From: Candidatus Bathyarchaeota archaeon
GTDB lineage: Archaea > Thermoproteota > Bathyarchaeia > Bathyarchaeales > Bathyarchaeaceae
Assembly (NCBI GenBank): GCA_026967815.1
Contig: JAPUUO010000012.1
Span: 1-22,403, forward strand
Direction: 5' to 3'
Length of the DNA: 22,403 nt
The notes under the pieces were generated by a model that saw only the letters and a list, made by a program, of their open reading frames with translations, ran no database searches and was not told where the DNA came from. Made by a program: the position numbers and the translations under genes. How positions within the stretch are numbered: the first letter of the stretch is position 1; each line of letters begins with the position of its first letter. Of this stretch, positions 6,513-14,955 are shown piece by piece.

Positions 6513-8333
6513 GTGGTGTTAAACTTGGCGAGAAACCATCGTCTCCATTTTCTTATCTTATTTATTATTGCTGCTCTCACTGCTGGCTTTCTTGCTTACA
6601 GCCCTACCAATGTCCAAGCTACACTAACTGCATCTGACTCGATGGATGTCCAAATAGACCATACTGTACAAATTCGAAACGGCGGATTGGTAGTCATAAA
6701 CGATACTGTTAAAGTGTTTGCGAAAGACGGGGAACTTGAGTTAGAAAGTTTCACGTTAGGGTTCCCATTCATTTACCGATCTAGTCTCAACAGTGTTTTT
6801 GCATATGATTCCTCAAATCAGCAATTAGATGTGAGGTCTGATGTTGGATTAGGAAAAATGGGATTTTACGGCGTTGAAATAAGTTTTCCTCAGTTGATAA
6901 AAATACAGAATGGAGAGCATTACGACTTTACGGTTGTATTTGTGTTTTCGAATCTTGTATCATCTAGTATTTCTCCCTTTGAGCCAGAACCTGGGGTGGA
7001 ATGGATAACGTTTAACGCCACCTTTCCAGCGTATCCGAGCTTAACCCAAGTAGCTTCAGCAATTAACTTAACAATTGCTTTCCCAAGCAGTATGAAATTC
7101 TCAAGCAGTTCATTTGAAAAAAGGGACATTGAGTTAACAAACAAGACGATAGGAGCTTTTCAGTTTTTCAATTACACGGAAAACAACCTAGAGTCATTTG
7201 CTTATGAGCCATCATGGCTTGCATTTGAGGGGAGAGGCGAGAGTTTTCTGATTATTGAAGCAAAGAATATTATGCGAGACGTCAAAATTGAGAGTTCGAA
7301 ACGCATTCTTTTATCAGACTCTTACGAAGTAACCACGAAAGCCGGAAGGCTTTCCGAGTTAACCATACAATTGTTTCGAGGCGCATCCGAAGTAACTGCA
7401 TGGGACGCATTTGGACGCCACTTCAAAGAAGAGAATCTAAGAATCGAGCAAGGAAACGCAACCGCACTAACAAATGTCACATTAGCTTTCAGTACTCCGT
7501 ATGCACAGAATGAGCCAGCAAGGTTTGAGCTAACCTATTGGGTTTCGTGGGAAAGCTTCATTGATCAAAGTGATTGGCAAACCTTTCACATAACGTTAGC
7601 ATCATTTGAAAGCTTCAACTGGGCAATAGGAAAACTTGTTGTAACTATGGCACTGCCCGAAGGCGCTGAATTTACGCATACTCCAGATCTAGGCGTGGTT
7701 CAAAACAGCGCATTTCAAGAAGCTTTGATATTCTCTTACTATAACGTCACACCGTTTCAATCTGTTTCTCAAGAAGCTACCTATGAATACGCTATTTTCT
7801 GGTCTTCTTTTCGACCGACTTTATGGGCAGGCACAGCGGCAGTTATTTTAAGCGTCTTAGCTCTCCTTTGGCGTGCCCCTAGACCGGCGGCTCCTATTCC
7901 AACTATTCTAGTAAGACCGGAAGAGCTGAAGAGCTATGTTGATGCTTACGAACAAAAAAGGCGGAATATTAGCGAACTTGAAGCGTTAGAAGAAAGGACA
8001 CGTAAACGGAAAATTCCACGACGTCGCTATAAGATGAGAAAGAAAGCATTGGAAAGTCGCCTCTCAGTTTTGTCTAAAGATCTAGCTCAGCTCAGAATGA
8101 AGTTGCAGGCTGCTAGCCCTAAATATGCTGATATGATGCGGCAAATCGAGATTGCTGAGGCAGAGTTGGAGGGAATTGAAGCAGGCATCCGCCGAACAGA
8201 AACGAGGTATAGACGGGGCGAAATATCCACAGCTCCATATCACAAGTTGCTTGAAGACTATTATCGAAGGAGAGAGAGATCCAGAACCACGATTGATGGG
8301 GTGCTTCTAAGACTTAGAGAGGAAATCGCCTAA
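6513..8333 (+). CDS. Secreted single-span coiled-coil protein resembling ribophorin I (OST1)
   Basis: 606-residue type I membrane protein. Residues 11-29 (LHFLILFIIAALTAGFLA) form a signal peptide or anchor. About 400 beta-rich exported residues follow, carrying eight N-x-S/T sequons (for example NDT, NAT, NLT, NKT, NYT). A single membrane span lies at about 437-454, then a 151-residue basic, coiled-coil cytosolic tail. Human ribophorin I, a non-catalytic subunit of oligosaccharyltransferase, has nearly the same total length, span position and helical tail. Both have a similar strand before the span (here KLVVTMALPEGAEF; in human, LTVKIILPEGAK). The homology is inferred from memory of that protein and is not tested; a generic archaeal surface protein is the alternative. 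The start is GTG 6513 (GTG 6516 or TTG 6525 possible), with a TATA box upstream and almost no leader. No catalytic OST subunit (AglB/STT3) lies in the window. Confidence 0.55.
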   Translation: MVLNLARNHRLHFLILFIIAALTAGFLAYSPTNVQATLTASDSMDVQIDHTVQIRNGGLVVINDTVKVFAKDGELELESFTLGFPFIYRSSLNSVFAYDSSNQQLDVRSDVGLGKMGFYGVEISFPQLIKIQNGEHYDFTVVFVFSNLVSSSISPFEPEPGVEWITFNATFPAYPSLTQVASAINLTIAFPSSMKFSSSSFEKRDIELTNKTIGAFQFFNYTENNLESFAYEPSWLAFEGRGESFLIIEAKNIMRDVKIESSKRILLSDSYEVTTKAGRLSELTIQLFRGASEVTAWDAFGRHFKEENLRIEQGNATALTNVTLAFSTPYAQNEPARFELTYWVSWESFIDQSDWQTFHITLASFESFNWAIGKLVVTMALPEGAEFTHTPDLGVVQNSAFQEALIFSYYNVTPFQSVSQEATYEYAIFWSSFRPTLWAGTAAVILSVLALLWRAPRPAAPIPTILVRPEELKSYVDAYEQKRRNISELEALEERTRKRKIPRRRYKMRKKALESRLSVLSKDLAQLRMKLQAASPKYADMMRQIEIAEAELEGIEAGIRRTETRYRRGEISTAPYHKLLEDYYRRRERSRTTIDGVLLRLREEIA

Positions 8334-8383
8334 CCTTTCAAAGCACCTTATTTTCGACCTTTCATCCTTGTTAGATTCTGAAC

Positions 8384-8387
8384 GGAG
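8384..8387 (+). promoter_or_regulatory. Ribosome binding site of the ferredoxin gene
   Basis: GGAG lies 7 nt before GTG 8395 and 10 nt before ATG 8398. It excludes the upstream TTG at 8368 as the start. Confidence 0.55.
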
Positions 8388-8397
8388 AGAAAGCGTG

Positions 8398-8580
8398 ATG
8401 GTTGAAGCAAAGGTTGATCATCAAAGATGTGACGGATGCGGAACTTGTGCAGACGTTTGCCCCGTGGACATGTTTGAAATAAAAGAAGAAAAATCCTATC
8501 CCGCTAGTCCAGATGAATGCCTTGTGTGCGGAGCATGCGAAGTGCAGTGCCCTAAGGGCGCCATTGAGGTCATAGAGTAA
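8398..8580 (+). CDS. 2[4Fe-4S] ferredoxin
   Basis: Small electron carrier with two [4Fe-4S] clusters. Both cysteine motifs are complete: CDGCGTCADVCP near the N-terminus and CLVCGACEVQCP near the C-terminus, each C-x2-C-x2-C-x3-C followed by Pro. The 60-residue size and the pseudo-twofold arrangement are typical of clostridial-type ferredoxins. The start is ATG 8398 or the adjacent in-frame GTG 8395, because GGAG at 8384-8387 lies just upstream. An open frame from TTG 8368 would add ten residues upstream of the ribosome site and is rejected. The gene lies 64 bp after the ribophorin-like gene and converges on the deacetylase gene, with only 8 bp between the stops. Its redox partner cannot be inferred from the neighbours. 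Confidence 0.93.
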   Translation: MVEAKVDHQRCDGCGTCADVCPVDMFEIKEEKSYPASPDECLVCGACEVQCPKGAIEVIE

Positions 8581-8588
8581 ATTACAGG

Positions 8589-9659
8589 TTAAGAATTTTT
8601 AAAGCTCCAGAATGAAGATTGAACACGCTTAACTTCGTCTATGACCCGTTCAGCCTTTCTCTCAAGCCGTGTAGAAGGATGTAAACTGCGTTTGCTCTCA
8701 ACTGTGTAAGCGATACTTGCCAATCTTGCAATTGCGCTACTTGCCAATCTACCTAAAGTTTTAAGGTGGTATCCACCCTCCAAAATTGCCACCAGTTTTC
8801 CATTGCAAAATTGAGATGACAAGTTCAAAATCTTGGAGTAGACTTTCGTGTAGATATGCGCCGAAAGCGAGAGTGCCCCAACTGGATCCAGATAGAATCC
8901 ATCAAATCCCGCTGAGACTAGAATAAACTCTGGTTTATATTGTTGAGTTATGGGAGTAACTATCTGGTCAAAGGCTTTCAGATAAACTTTGTCTGATGTT
9001 CGGAATGGCAACGGCAAGTTCACGGTGTATCCTCGTCCTTCTTGCTCACCCACTTCATCGATGAAGCCTGTTCCTGGAAAGCCTCGCGGGTCTTCATGCA
9101 AACTCAAGTAGAGTACCCTGTTTGTGTTGTAGAAAATTTCTTGAGTTCCATTTCCATGATGGGCGTCAATGTCTAAAATTAAGATGCGCTTAGTACCAAA
9201 ATAACGAAGGAGGTACTCGGCGGCCACAGCAACGTTGTTGAAGACGCAGAAACCCAAAGCGTAGTAGCGACCAGCGTGATGTCCCGGTGGTCGAACAAGT
9301 GCAAAAGCATTTTGGAACTCTTCTTTTGCAACGAGTTTAACTGCTTCAATCCCTCCGCCAACTGCCAAAAGCGCCACCTCAAAACTTTTAGAAGATACAA
9401 CGGTATCGCCGAGGTCAAGTAGACCGCCTCCCGACTTGCAGAAACGTTTTACAAGGTCCACATACTCAGGGTCGTGTACAAGCTCCACATCTTTAATTCG
9501 TGCTGGTTCAGGCTTGACAATTGAGCACTTTCCGGTTTCAAGAAGCATGCTTTTTTCCAGTTCTTCCCTTATGACCCGCAGACGTGTAGGAGATTCTGGA
9601 TGGTCTCTTCCAGTGTCATGTTCCAAATATTTAGGTGTAAAGAGGATTGCTGTTTTCAT
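8589..9659 (-). CDS. Histone-deacetylase-fold amidohydrolase (AcuC/HDAC family)
   Basis: Zinc-dependent deacetylase of the arginase/HDAC superfamily, removing acetyl or similar acyl groups from lysines, polyamines or small amides. All active-site elements are visible: the His pair H127-H128 in RPPGHHAG, the metal ligands D165 and H167 in LDIDAHHGNG, D253 in SAGFDGFYLDP, and the transition-state Tyr Y297 in LEGGYHL. The N-terminal HPESPTRLRVI motif is also typical. The 356 residues form one catalytic domain with no signal peptide. The ATG start overlaps the upstream AsnB-like gene by 4 bp (ATGA), so the two are co-translated. The substrate is unknown. Protein acetyl-lysine (for example Alba or histone-like proteins), acetylpolyamine, or a product of the AsnB-like partner are all possible. 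Family call is secure; role is not. Confidence 0.93.
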   Translation of the reverse strand: MKTAILFTPKYLEHDTGRDHPESPTRLRVIREELEKSMLLETGKCSIVKPEPARIKDVELVHDPEYVDLVKRFCKSGGGLLDLGDTVVSSKSFEVALLAVGGGIEAVKLVAKEEFQNAFALVRPPGHHAGRYYALGFCVFNNVAVAAEYLLRYFGTKRILILDIDAHHGNGTQEIFYNTNRVLYLSLHEDPRGFPGTGFIDEVGEQEGRGYTVNLPLPFRTSDKVYLKAFDQIVTPITQQYKPEFILVSAGFDGFYLDPVGALSLSAHIYTKVYSKILNLSSQFCNGKLVAILEGGYHLKTLGRLASSAIARLASIAYTVESKRSLHPSTRLERKAERVIDEVKRVQSSFWSFKNS

Positions 9660-11119
9660 GGTGATGCTTCCAAATCTGGATAGATCTTGGAGAAAAGTTT
9701 GGTAAGATGGCCGCTAGCGGTTAAGCCTTCCGATTTCGCAAGTTTTCTAAGAGCTTTGTCGGTTCCAGTTGCGTACTGAATCGCCTTTTTTGTTCGATAC
9801 GAAATAGAATTAGGTATCTCTAAGTTTTCAGCCACTTTTCTCAATACCCTCTTCCGAAGCGAATCTTTGGTAGATGCTATTTTCAATTCGAGCGGCAAAC
9901 TAAGTGCAAAGCTCATCACTTCTCGGTCTATAAAAGGTAAACGTAGCTCAACTTTGTGGAAGGCGCAAACTGGATAGTCTCTTTGAAAATTTGTTCCATA
10001 AGATGAAATGATGTCTTGATACAAGATTTTCTGCAAGGCTTCCGCGCCTTTTAGATCGAGTGCTGCTAGATATCTTCGGTAACCCCCGAAAAGTTCGTCG
10101 CTGCCTTGTCCGGCTAAGAGAACACTGCATCCAATTTTCTGAGCGATTTCCGCTGTCCAAAAGAAGGGAATTGCAATCCCGACCTTCATTAGATTCGGCT
10201 CTTCAATTAGCCACAAGGCTTTGGAAACAGCTTCTTTAACGTCGTTTATGTTATACGTCTGAATATGAATTGGAAGCTCTATAGCCCTGCTCGCACTTTC
10301 AGCATGCTGAAGCTCCTGCTGATTTTCCAGTCCCACAGAGATTAGATGAACATCAACTCCACTCATTTTTGCCAAAACAGCAACAACAGCACTATCTAAG
10401 CCACCCGAAAAGGCTAAGGCAACTTTTTTGACATCTCTAACTCTATCGATTGTTGATTCCAACAGGAGTTTTCTCAGATGTTTAGCAGCAACTTCCAAGC
10501 TTATCGATCTAATTCGAGGCTGAATTATCCTAGCTGCTTTTTCAAAAGTGAAGCCTCGCTTGTTTATCACAGCGACGTTCCCCGGAGGAAACGACCTTAC
10601 ATTTCTTATTCCAAGCGCCCATAATGCCTTACGTTCGGAAGCCAAGCCGCAAGTATTTTCGTCTTCGCCGTAGTACAGCGGAATCAACCCATATGCATCA
10701 CGTCCAGCAATTATCTTATCAGAACAGGAAACAGCAAAAGCGTATGCACCATCAAGTTCCTTCAAAACGCGCCCTACATTTTCTTCGGAGCCCTCTTTGA
10801 ATCTACTCGCAAATTCCGCTAGCCTGGTTTTCTCACTAGAAGGAAAAAATCGCCCATCAAAAACAAGTGCGTAGTCGTTTCCTAAAACTGGCTGTGGCAC
10901 GTCACCACTAGTGCTACATGAAAGATTATAGCCGATAGTTATGTTGGAGTTTAAGTTTGTGTCCTCTAACTCTTCCAAAGACCCTGCTATCTTCACATGA
11001 GTATGAGTAGAAACTCCGTGAGCATCAGTTCCTCTGTGCGTTAACCCTTTTAGCATAGCAATCGTCGTTGGAACAACATTACCGCCACTTTTGTCCACGA
11101 TCGCTGCTATTGCGCCCAT
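9656..11119 (-). CDS. Asparagine-synthetase-like protein with degenerate glutaminase domain
   Basis: 487-residue member of the AsnB superfamily. The C-terminal ATP-dependent amide-forming domain looks intact: PP-loop S238-GGLDS-243, then GQGSDELFGGYRRYL, and VELRLPFIDREVM. The N-terminal Ntn glutaminase domain is present but altered. The protein begins MGAIAAIV where active enzymes have Met-Cys-Gly, so the catalytic Cys2 is missing; HRGTDAHG stands for RGPD-x-x-G, and the usual N-G-E segment reads DGRFF. It should therefore not use glutamine. It may use free ammonia, or an amine or internal nucleophile as in beta-lactam synthetase and CarA, which also lost this Cys. The ATG is well defined, with a TATA-like element upstream (11158-11168, minus strand). 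It forms an operon with the HDAC-fold gene (4-bp overlap) and diverges from purB. Confidence 0.85.
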   Translation of the reverse strand: MGAIAAIVDKSGGNVVPTTIAMLKGLTHRGTDAHGVSTHTHVKIAGSLEELEDTNLNSNITIGYNLSCSTSGDVPQPVLGNDYALVFDGRFFPSSEKTRLAEFASRFKEGSEENVGRVLKELDGAYAFAVSCSDKIIAGRDAYGLIPLYYGEDENTCGLASERKALWALGIRNVRSFPPGNVAVINKRGFTFEKAARIIQPRIRSISLEVAAKHLRKLLLESTIDRVRDVKKVALAFSGGLDSAVVAVLAKMSGVDVHLISVGLENQQELQHAESASRAIELPIHIQTYNINDVKEAVSKALWLIEEPNLMKVGIAIPFFWTAEIAQKIGCSVLLAGQGSDELFGGYRRYLAALDLKGAEALQKILYQDIISSYGTNFQRDYPVCAFHKVELRLPFIDREVMSFALSLPLELKIASTKDSLRKRVLRKVAENLEIPNSISYRTKKAIQYATGTDKALRKLAKSEGLTASGHLTKLFSKIYPDLEASP

Positions 11120-11252
11120 GACTTAAACACCGTTCAAAAGAGATTTTTCGACGGTAATCCGTTTTATCCGCTAGGCTTTAACGTTTTCCGGCTTTGCAAA
11201 ACGGCAAATGTTATCTTCAGAGAAATCTTGTTCAATGTTTGAGGAGAACGAC
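11120..11252. promoter_or_regulatory. Divergent promoter region between the AsnB-like gene and purB
   Basis: On the minus strand, GGATAAAACGG (11158-11168) is a TATA-like element about 45 nt before the AsnB-like ATG. On the plus strand, GGCTTTAACG (about 11174-11183) could serve purB. CCGTTTT at 11159-11165 and its inverse AAAACGG at 11198-11204 form a 7-bp inverted repeat that brackets the purB element. CGTTTT recurs at 11182-11187. A shared operator is possible but untested. Confidence 0.35.
11241..11246 (+). promoter_or_regulatory. Ribosome binding site fixing the purB TTG start
   Basis: GAGGAG is spaced 6 nt from TTG 11253. Neither upstream in-frame ATG (11208, 11235) has such a motif. 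Confidence 0.6.
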
Positions 11253-12623
11253 TTGCCTATTCTTCCAATAGACACCCGACGTTACGGAACACATGAAATG
11301 CTAGAAATCTTCGAGGAGGAAAACCGTCTTCAGAGAATGCTAGATGTAGAAGCAGCATTAGCTTGGGCACATGCCGAAGTTGGCAACATCCCTCGCAAAG
11401 ACGCTGAAGAAATTGTCAAAACCGCTTTTATCAAATATGTCAAGCTTGGTCGCGTTAAGGAAATAGAACGAGAAATAAAGCATAACGTTACCTCACTTGT
11501 TCGAGCGTTAGCAGAAGCCTGTGGCTCCAGCGGAGCGTATGTGCACTTGGGAGCCACGAGTTCCGACATCTTGGATACGGCGACAGCTCTACAACTAAAA
11601 GATGCGCTCTTCCTCATTGAGAATAGACTCGACAACTTTGAAAAGATACTCCTGGAAAAAGCTAGTCGTTACATAAGAACAATTATGGCAGGGAGAACCC
11701 ACGGTCAACATGCGTTGCCGATAACTCTTGGTTTCAAATTTGCGGTTTGGACAAGGGAAATAGCCCGCCACATAAAACGACTGCTGGAATGTAAAGAGCG
11801 CATTCTCGTCGGCAAAATGAGCGGAGCTGTTGGAACTCAGGCAGGACTTGGTCCAAATGCCATGAAAATACAGCAGCTCGTAATGGAAAAACTGCACATT
11901 AAGCCAGCGGAGATTTCTACACAGATTGTGCAGAGAGACCGTCACGCTGAGCTCATTTGTCTTTTAGCCATGATAACCTCTACACTTGATAAGATAGCCA
12001 CTGAAATCCGCGAGCTTCAGCGGACTGAAATTGGAGAGCTAGCTGAACCCTTCGAGAGAGCCAAGCAAGTTGGCAGTTCAACAATGCCTCATAAGCGTAA
12101 TCCGGAGCTTTGTGAGCGAGTTTCTGGACTAGCCAAAATCATGCGCAGCCTTGTGGTTCCCGCCTTAGAGAACTTTGCAACATGGCATGAACGAGACCTA
12201 ACGCAATCCTCAGCAGAACGATTCATCATTCCAGAAGCATGTATTCTCACCGACTACATGCTGAATCTAATGACAAACATCATTGAAAAATTGCAAGTTT
12301 ACGAAGAAAGAATGCGCATGAACATAGAATTAACACAAGGACGAATCATGTCTGAGGCAGTTATGATAGCACTAGCACGTAAAGGAATGAGTCGTCAAAA
12401 GGCGCATGAACATCTGAGACGCCTAGCCATAAAAAGCGAAATGGAAAAACGACCGTTCAAAAGAGTCCTTTCAGAAGACAAAACAGTGCAGAAATTGCTG
12501 AGTACAAGGGAAATTAGCAAAGTCTTGAATCCACGGAATTACCTAGGCACTGCGGTAAAACAGGTAAAGCTTGTTATCAGAAAAACAAGGCAAGAGCGGA
12601 AAAAAAGAGGATTAAATGAGTAA
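11253..12623 (+). CDS. purB: Adenylosuccinate lyase
   Basis: Catalyses two steps of purine synthesis: SAICAR to AICAR plus fumarate, and adenylosuccinate to AMP plus fumarate. The fumarase/aspartase-superfamily signature SSTMPHKRNPELCERVSG is complete, with the TSSDILDTATALQLKDA region and the GRTHGQHALPITLGFKFA helix that carry the catalytic histidines. The 456-residue length fits the family. The start is TTG 11253, which gives MPILPIDTRRYGTHEM, close to archaeal PurB openings (PIDYRYGSEEM-like), and has GAGGAG 6 nt upstream. The frame is open from ATG 11208, which would add 15 residues and cannot be excluded if the transcript is leaderless. It converges on hel308 across an 84-bp spacer. A 3' terminator is not obvious. 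Confidence 0.95.
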   Translation: MPILPIDTRRYGTHEMLEIFEEENRLQRMLDVEAALAWAHAEVGNIPRKDAEEIVKTAFIKYVKLGRVKEIEREIKHNVTSLVRALAEACGSSGAYVHLGATSSDILDTATALQLKDALFLIENRLDNFEKILLEKASRYIRTIMAGRTHGQHALPITLGFKFAVWTREIARHIKRLLECKERILVGKMSGAVGTQAGLGPNAMKIQQLVMEKLHIKPAEISTQIVQRDRHAELICLLAMITSTLDKIATEIRELQRTEIGELAEPFERAKQVGSSTMPHKRNPELCERVSGLAKIMRSLVVPALENFATWHERDLTQSSAERFIIPEACILTDYMLNLMTNIIEKLQVYEERMRMNIELTQGRIMSEAVMIALARKGMSRQKAHEHLRRLAIKSEMEKRPFKRVLSEDKTVQKLLSTREISKVLNPRNYLGTAVKQVKLVIRKTRQERKKRGLNE

Positions 12624-12707
12624 CAAAGCTCGTAACTGCGTTCACCGGTGTGCGCGAGTAGAGTGAGCGAGATTCTTCAACCTTTCAGATCCTAGGGCTT
12701 GCACTGC

Positions 12708-14939
12708 TCAATACTCTGTTATGGCTCTTTGCTCCGATTCTTCGCCTTTTTTCAGTTTTTTCCATTCTTCTGCCTTAATAAAGCCGCCTGTCTGGTCTTT
12801 GATTTTCCTTGCCACTTTAAGTCCGATAAGAGGTAAACTTGTCAATTTCTTGACATGGGCTTTTTTAAGGTCTTCAATTGTTTTCAGACCAGCATTGTAG
12901 AGTATGCGAGCACGGACTCGCCCGATGCCTTCAAGTCTAACCAATGGTAGAAGCTCTTTCTTTACTCCTTTTTGCACTCTTTGCATAACTTCTGAGAGAC
13001 TCGGCAAGATGTCCTTATGCTTGAAAAGGCGTGCCAGTTCATGTGAAGCATGGAGTAGCCACTTGGCAGAGTCGATGATGCGGTAGAGGTCGCCTGGCTG
13101 AACCGTGAATTTCCCAATCATTTCATCTTCGCTTGTTTCTGCAATCCAAGATTTCAAAACCCATGCCAGCTTGGCTTCCCCCAAAAATTCTTCGAAAGCG
13201 ATGCTGTCTTCCCATTCGCTCGGAATTGGAAACATAAACTCGTTTCCATGTTGCTCAACGAAAAGGGCAAGTTCGTCTATTTCTCTTGAGTAGGGTCTCA
13301 GCCTTGGAAACATGTCAGGCGTTCGCGCTATCATATGCAAATAGCTAAGGCCGGTAAGCATTGGCGCTCGAGTTTGCAGAGCATCTCTTATTAGCACACC
13401 CGTAACAGGGTCTATGTAAAGCTCTGAGATTCGGCGCCCAAATCTCGTCGCGTAAATGTCTTTGCCGCTTACGTCAATCATTCTTTCGTCATAGAGAAAC
13501 TTGAGAATCTTGGTGATGACTCCCTGTATGGCTTTAGCCTCATATTGATACGCATAGAAGGTTTTGCCGAAGAAATCGTATATTCCCTGTTCAGTGTGAG
13601 CAAAATCAGCGGCAATTGTGGCTAGAACATGGGAACGCAAGACACGTTCTACAGCTAGCTTTGACCAGATGCGCTCGGGCTGAGCTAACACGTAGTTTTC
13701 CAGTAAGTAGTCTTGTTCATCTTCGTTCTTAGCTAAGAGAATGGCTTCACCTACCTTATCATAGCGGGGTCGCCCAGCCCGTCCTGCCATCTGTTTATAT
13801 TCAAGCACTGAAATCGGGTAGTAGCCATAGCCAGGCTCGTACCTTCTATAATCATGGACGACCACCATTCGTGCTGGCAGGTTGACGCCAAAAGCCAACG
13901 TGGGTGTTGCGGTTAAAACCTTGATTTTTCCATTGCGAAAAGCCTTTTCAATTAGTCTCCGATGGGCACTGCCTAAACCAGCATGATGAAAGGCTGTTCC
14001 ACGCTTAACCAGTTCAGCTAATAAATCGCTTATTCGAGTTCTCTCACCTGCGACCAAAACCTGTTCGGAGAGCCGCTGCAAAAAACGCTTTAGAGGCTTG
14101 GATAAGAGGCTATTTACTTCTACAGATGCTTTCTTCGCTAAACTTACAGAGTTTTTTCTGGTTGAAGCGAATATGAGCGCTTGGCCGCCTGACCTTACGA
14201 TGTGTAGAGCAAGGTTTACAGCTGGGTTCTTTGATTGGTTCTCGATCTTGGTTGCGCCACCGTCTTTGAAGAGGATTTCGTTTTGGCGGGCTACGCCTTC
14301 TTTGAGCACGACTGGTCTCCATTGAGTTGTGATGTAGTTTGCGTTTAGCCATTCAGCTGCTTCCTCTGCGTTTCTTATTGTCGCGCTCAACGCTAGAAGC
14401 TGAGAGTTCGGGTTTATTTGTAGTAAGCGGGCAAGCACAACTTCTAATGTTGGTCCGCGGTCTTTATCGTTCAGCAGATGAACTTCATCGGCGACTATGA
14501 GGGAGATTTCATTCATCCATTTGGTTCTGTGCCTTAGCAGAGAGTCTGCTTTTTCATTTGTTGAGATAATTATGTCGTAGCGTTCAAGCCAGTTGTCGCT
14601 GCTGTCGTATTCACCTGTGCTTATACCCACTCTGATTTTTCTACCGTTAGCCTTGCGTAGAGATGAGTATTTTTTTAGCTCCTCGAATTTTTCGCTGGCT
14701 AACGCCCGTAGAGGCGTTAGATAGAGAACCTTTCCGTTTTTTTTGAGTATGTGTTTGAGAGCGCAAAGCTCAGCGATAAGGGTCTTTCCTGACGCGGTTG
14801 GGCTTGCTAAGACAAGATTTTTCCCATCTAAGGCTCCTTCGCATATAGCTTCTTCTTGTGGTGGGTAGAGGTCGGTTATTCCCGATTTAATTATGACTTG
14901 TTTTGCGGCTTCTGGTATTGCCAAGTCTTCAATTTTCAC
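12708..14939 (-). CDS. hel308: Hel308 family superfamily-2 DNA helicase
   Basis: 3'-to-5' DNA helicase that unwinds lagging-strand and stalled-fork structures. Motifs in order: Q motif LYPPQ at 24-28, Walker A SPTASGKT at 46-53, TPLRAL at 75-80, DEVH at 151-154, SAT at 185-187, and motif VI QMAGRAGRP near 385. These are followed by the winged-helix and ratchet domains and a C-terminal helix-hairpin-helix region (LVRLEGIGRVRARILYNAG) typical of Hel308. The 743 residues match the family size. The start is GTG 14939, which places the Q motif correctly. It is the last gene of the gins23-mcm-hel308 operon, 16 bp behind mcm on the minus strand. This placement points to coordinated expression with the replicative helicase. 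The C-terminus has a basic tail and no recognisable PCNA-binding motif. Confidence 0.95.
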   Translation of the reverse strand: MKIEDLAIPEAAKQVIIKSGITDLYPPQEEAICEGALDGKNLVLASPTASGKTLIAELCALKHILKKNGKVLYLTPLRALASEKFEELKKYSSLRKANGRKIRVGISTGEYDSSDNWLERYDIIISTNEKADSLLRHRTKWMNEISLIVADEVHLLNDKDRGPTLEVVLARLLQINPNSQLLALSATIRNAEEAAEWLNANYITTQWRPVVLKEGVARQNEILFKDGGATKIENQSKNPAVNLALHIVRSGGQALIFASTRKNSVSLAKKASVEVNSLLSKPLKRFLQRLSEQVLVAGERTRISDLLAELVKRGTAFHHAGLGSAHRRLIEKAFRNGKIKVLTATPTLAFGVNLPARMVVVHDYRRYEPGYGYYPISVLEYKQMAGRAGRPRYDKVGEAILLAKNEDEQDYLLENYVLAQPERIWSKLAVERVLRSHVLATIAADFAHTEQGIYDFFGKTFYAYQYEAKAIQGVITKILKFLYDERMIDVSGKDIYATRFGRRISELYIDPVTGVLIRDALQTRAPMLTGLSYLHMIARTPDMFPRLRPYSREIDELALFVEQHGNEFMFPIPSEWEDSIAFEEFLGEAKLAWVLKSWIAETSEDEMIGKFTVQPGDLYRIIDSAKWLLHASHELARLFKHKDILPSLSEVMQRVQKGVKKELLPLVRLEGIGRVRARILYNAGLKTIEDLKKAHVKKLTSLPLIGLKVARKIKDQTGGFIKAEEWKKLKKGEESEQRAITEY

Positions 14940-14955
14940 TTTTAGCCCTTGTCTG

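Noticed and set aside
6440..6637. 65-residue open frame overlapping the start of the ribophorin-like gene
   Set aside because: It runs out of frame through the real signal peptide region and has a Cys/Tyr-rich random-looking sequence with no ribosome site.
12638..12655. Palindrome around CACCGGTG between purB and hel308 as a terminator
   Set aside because: The core has no loop, two of the outer pairs are poor, and no T-run follows on either strand.
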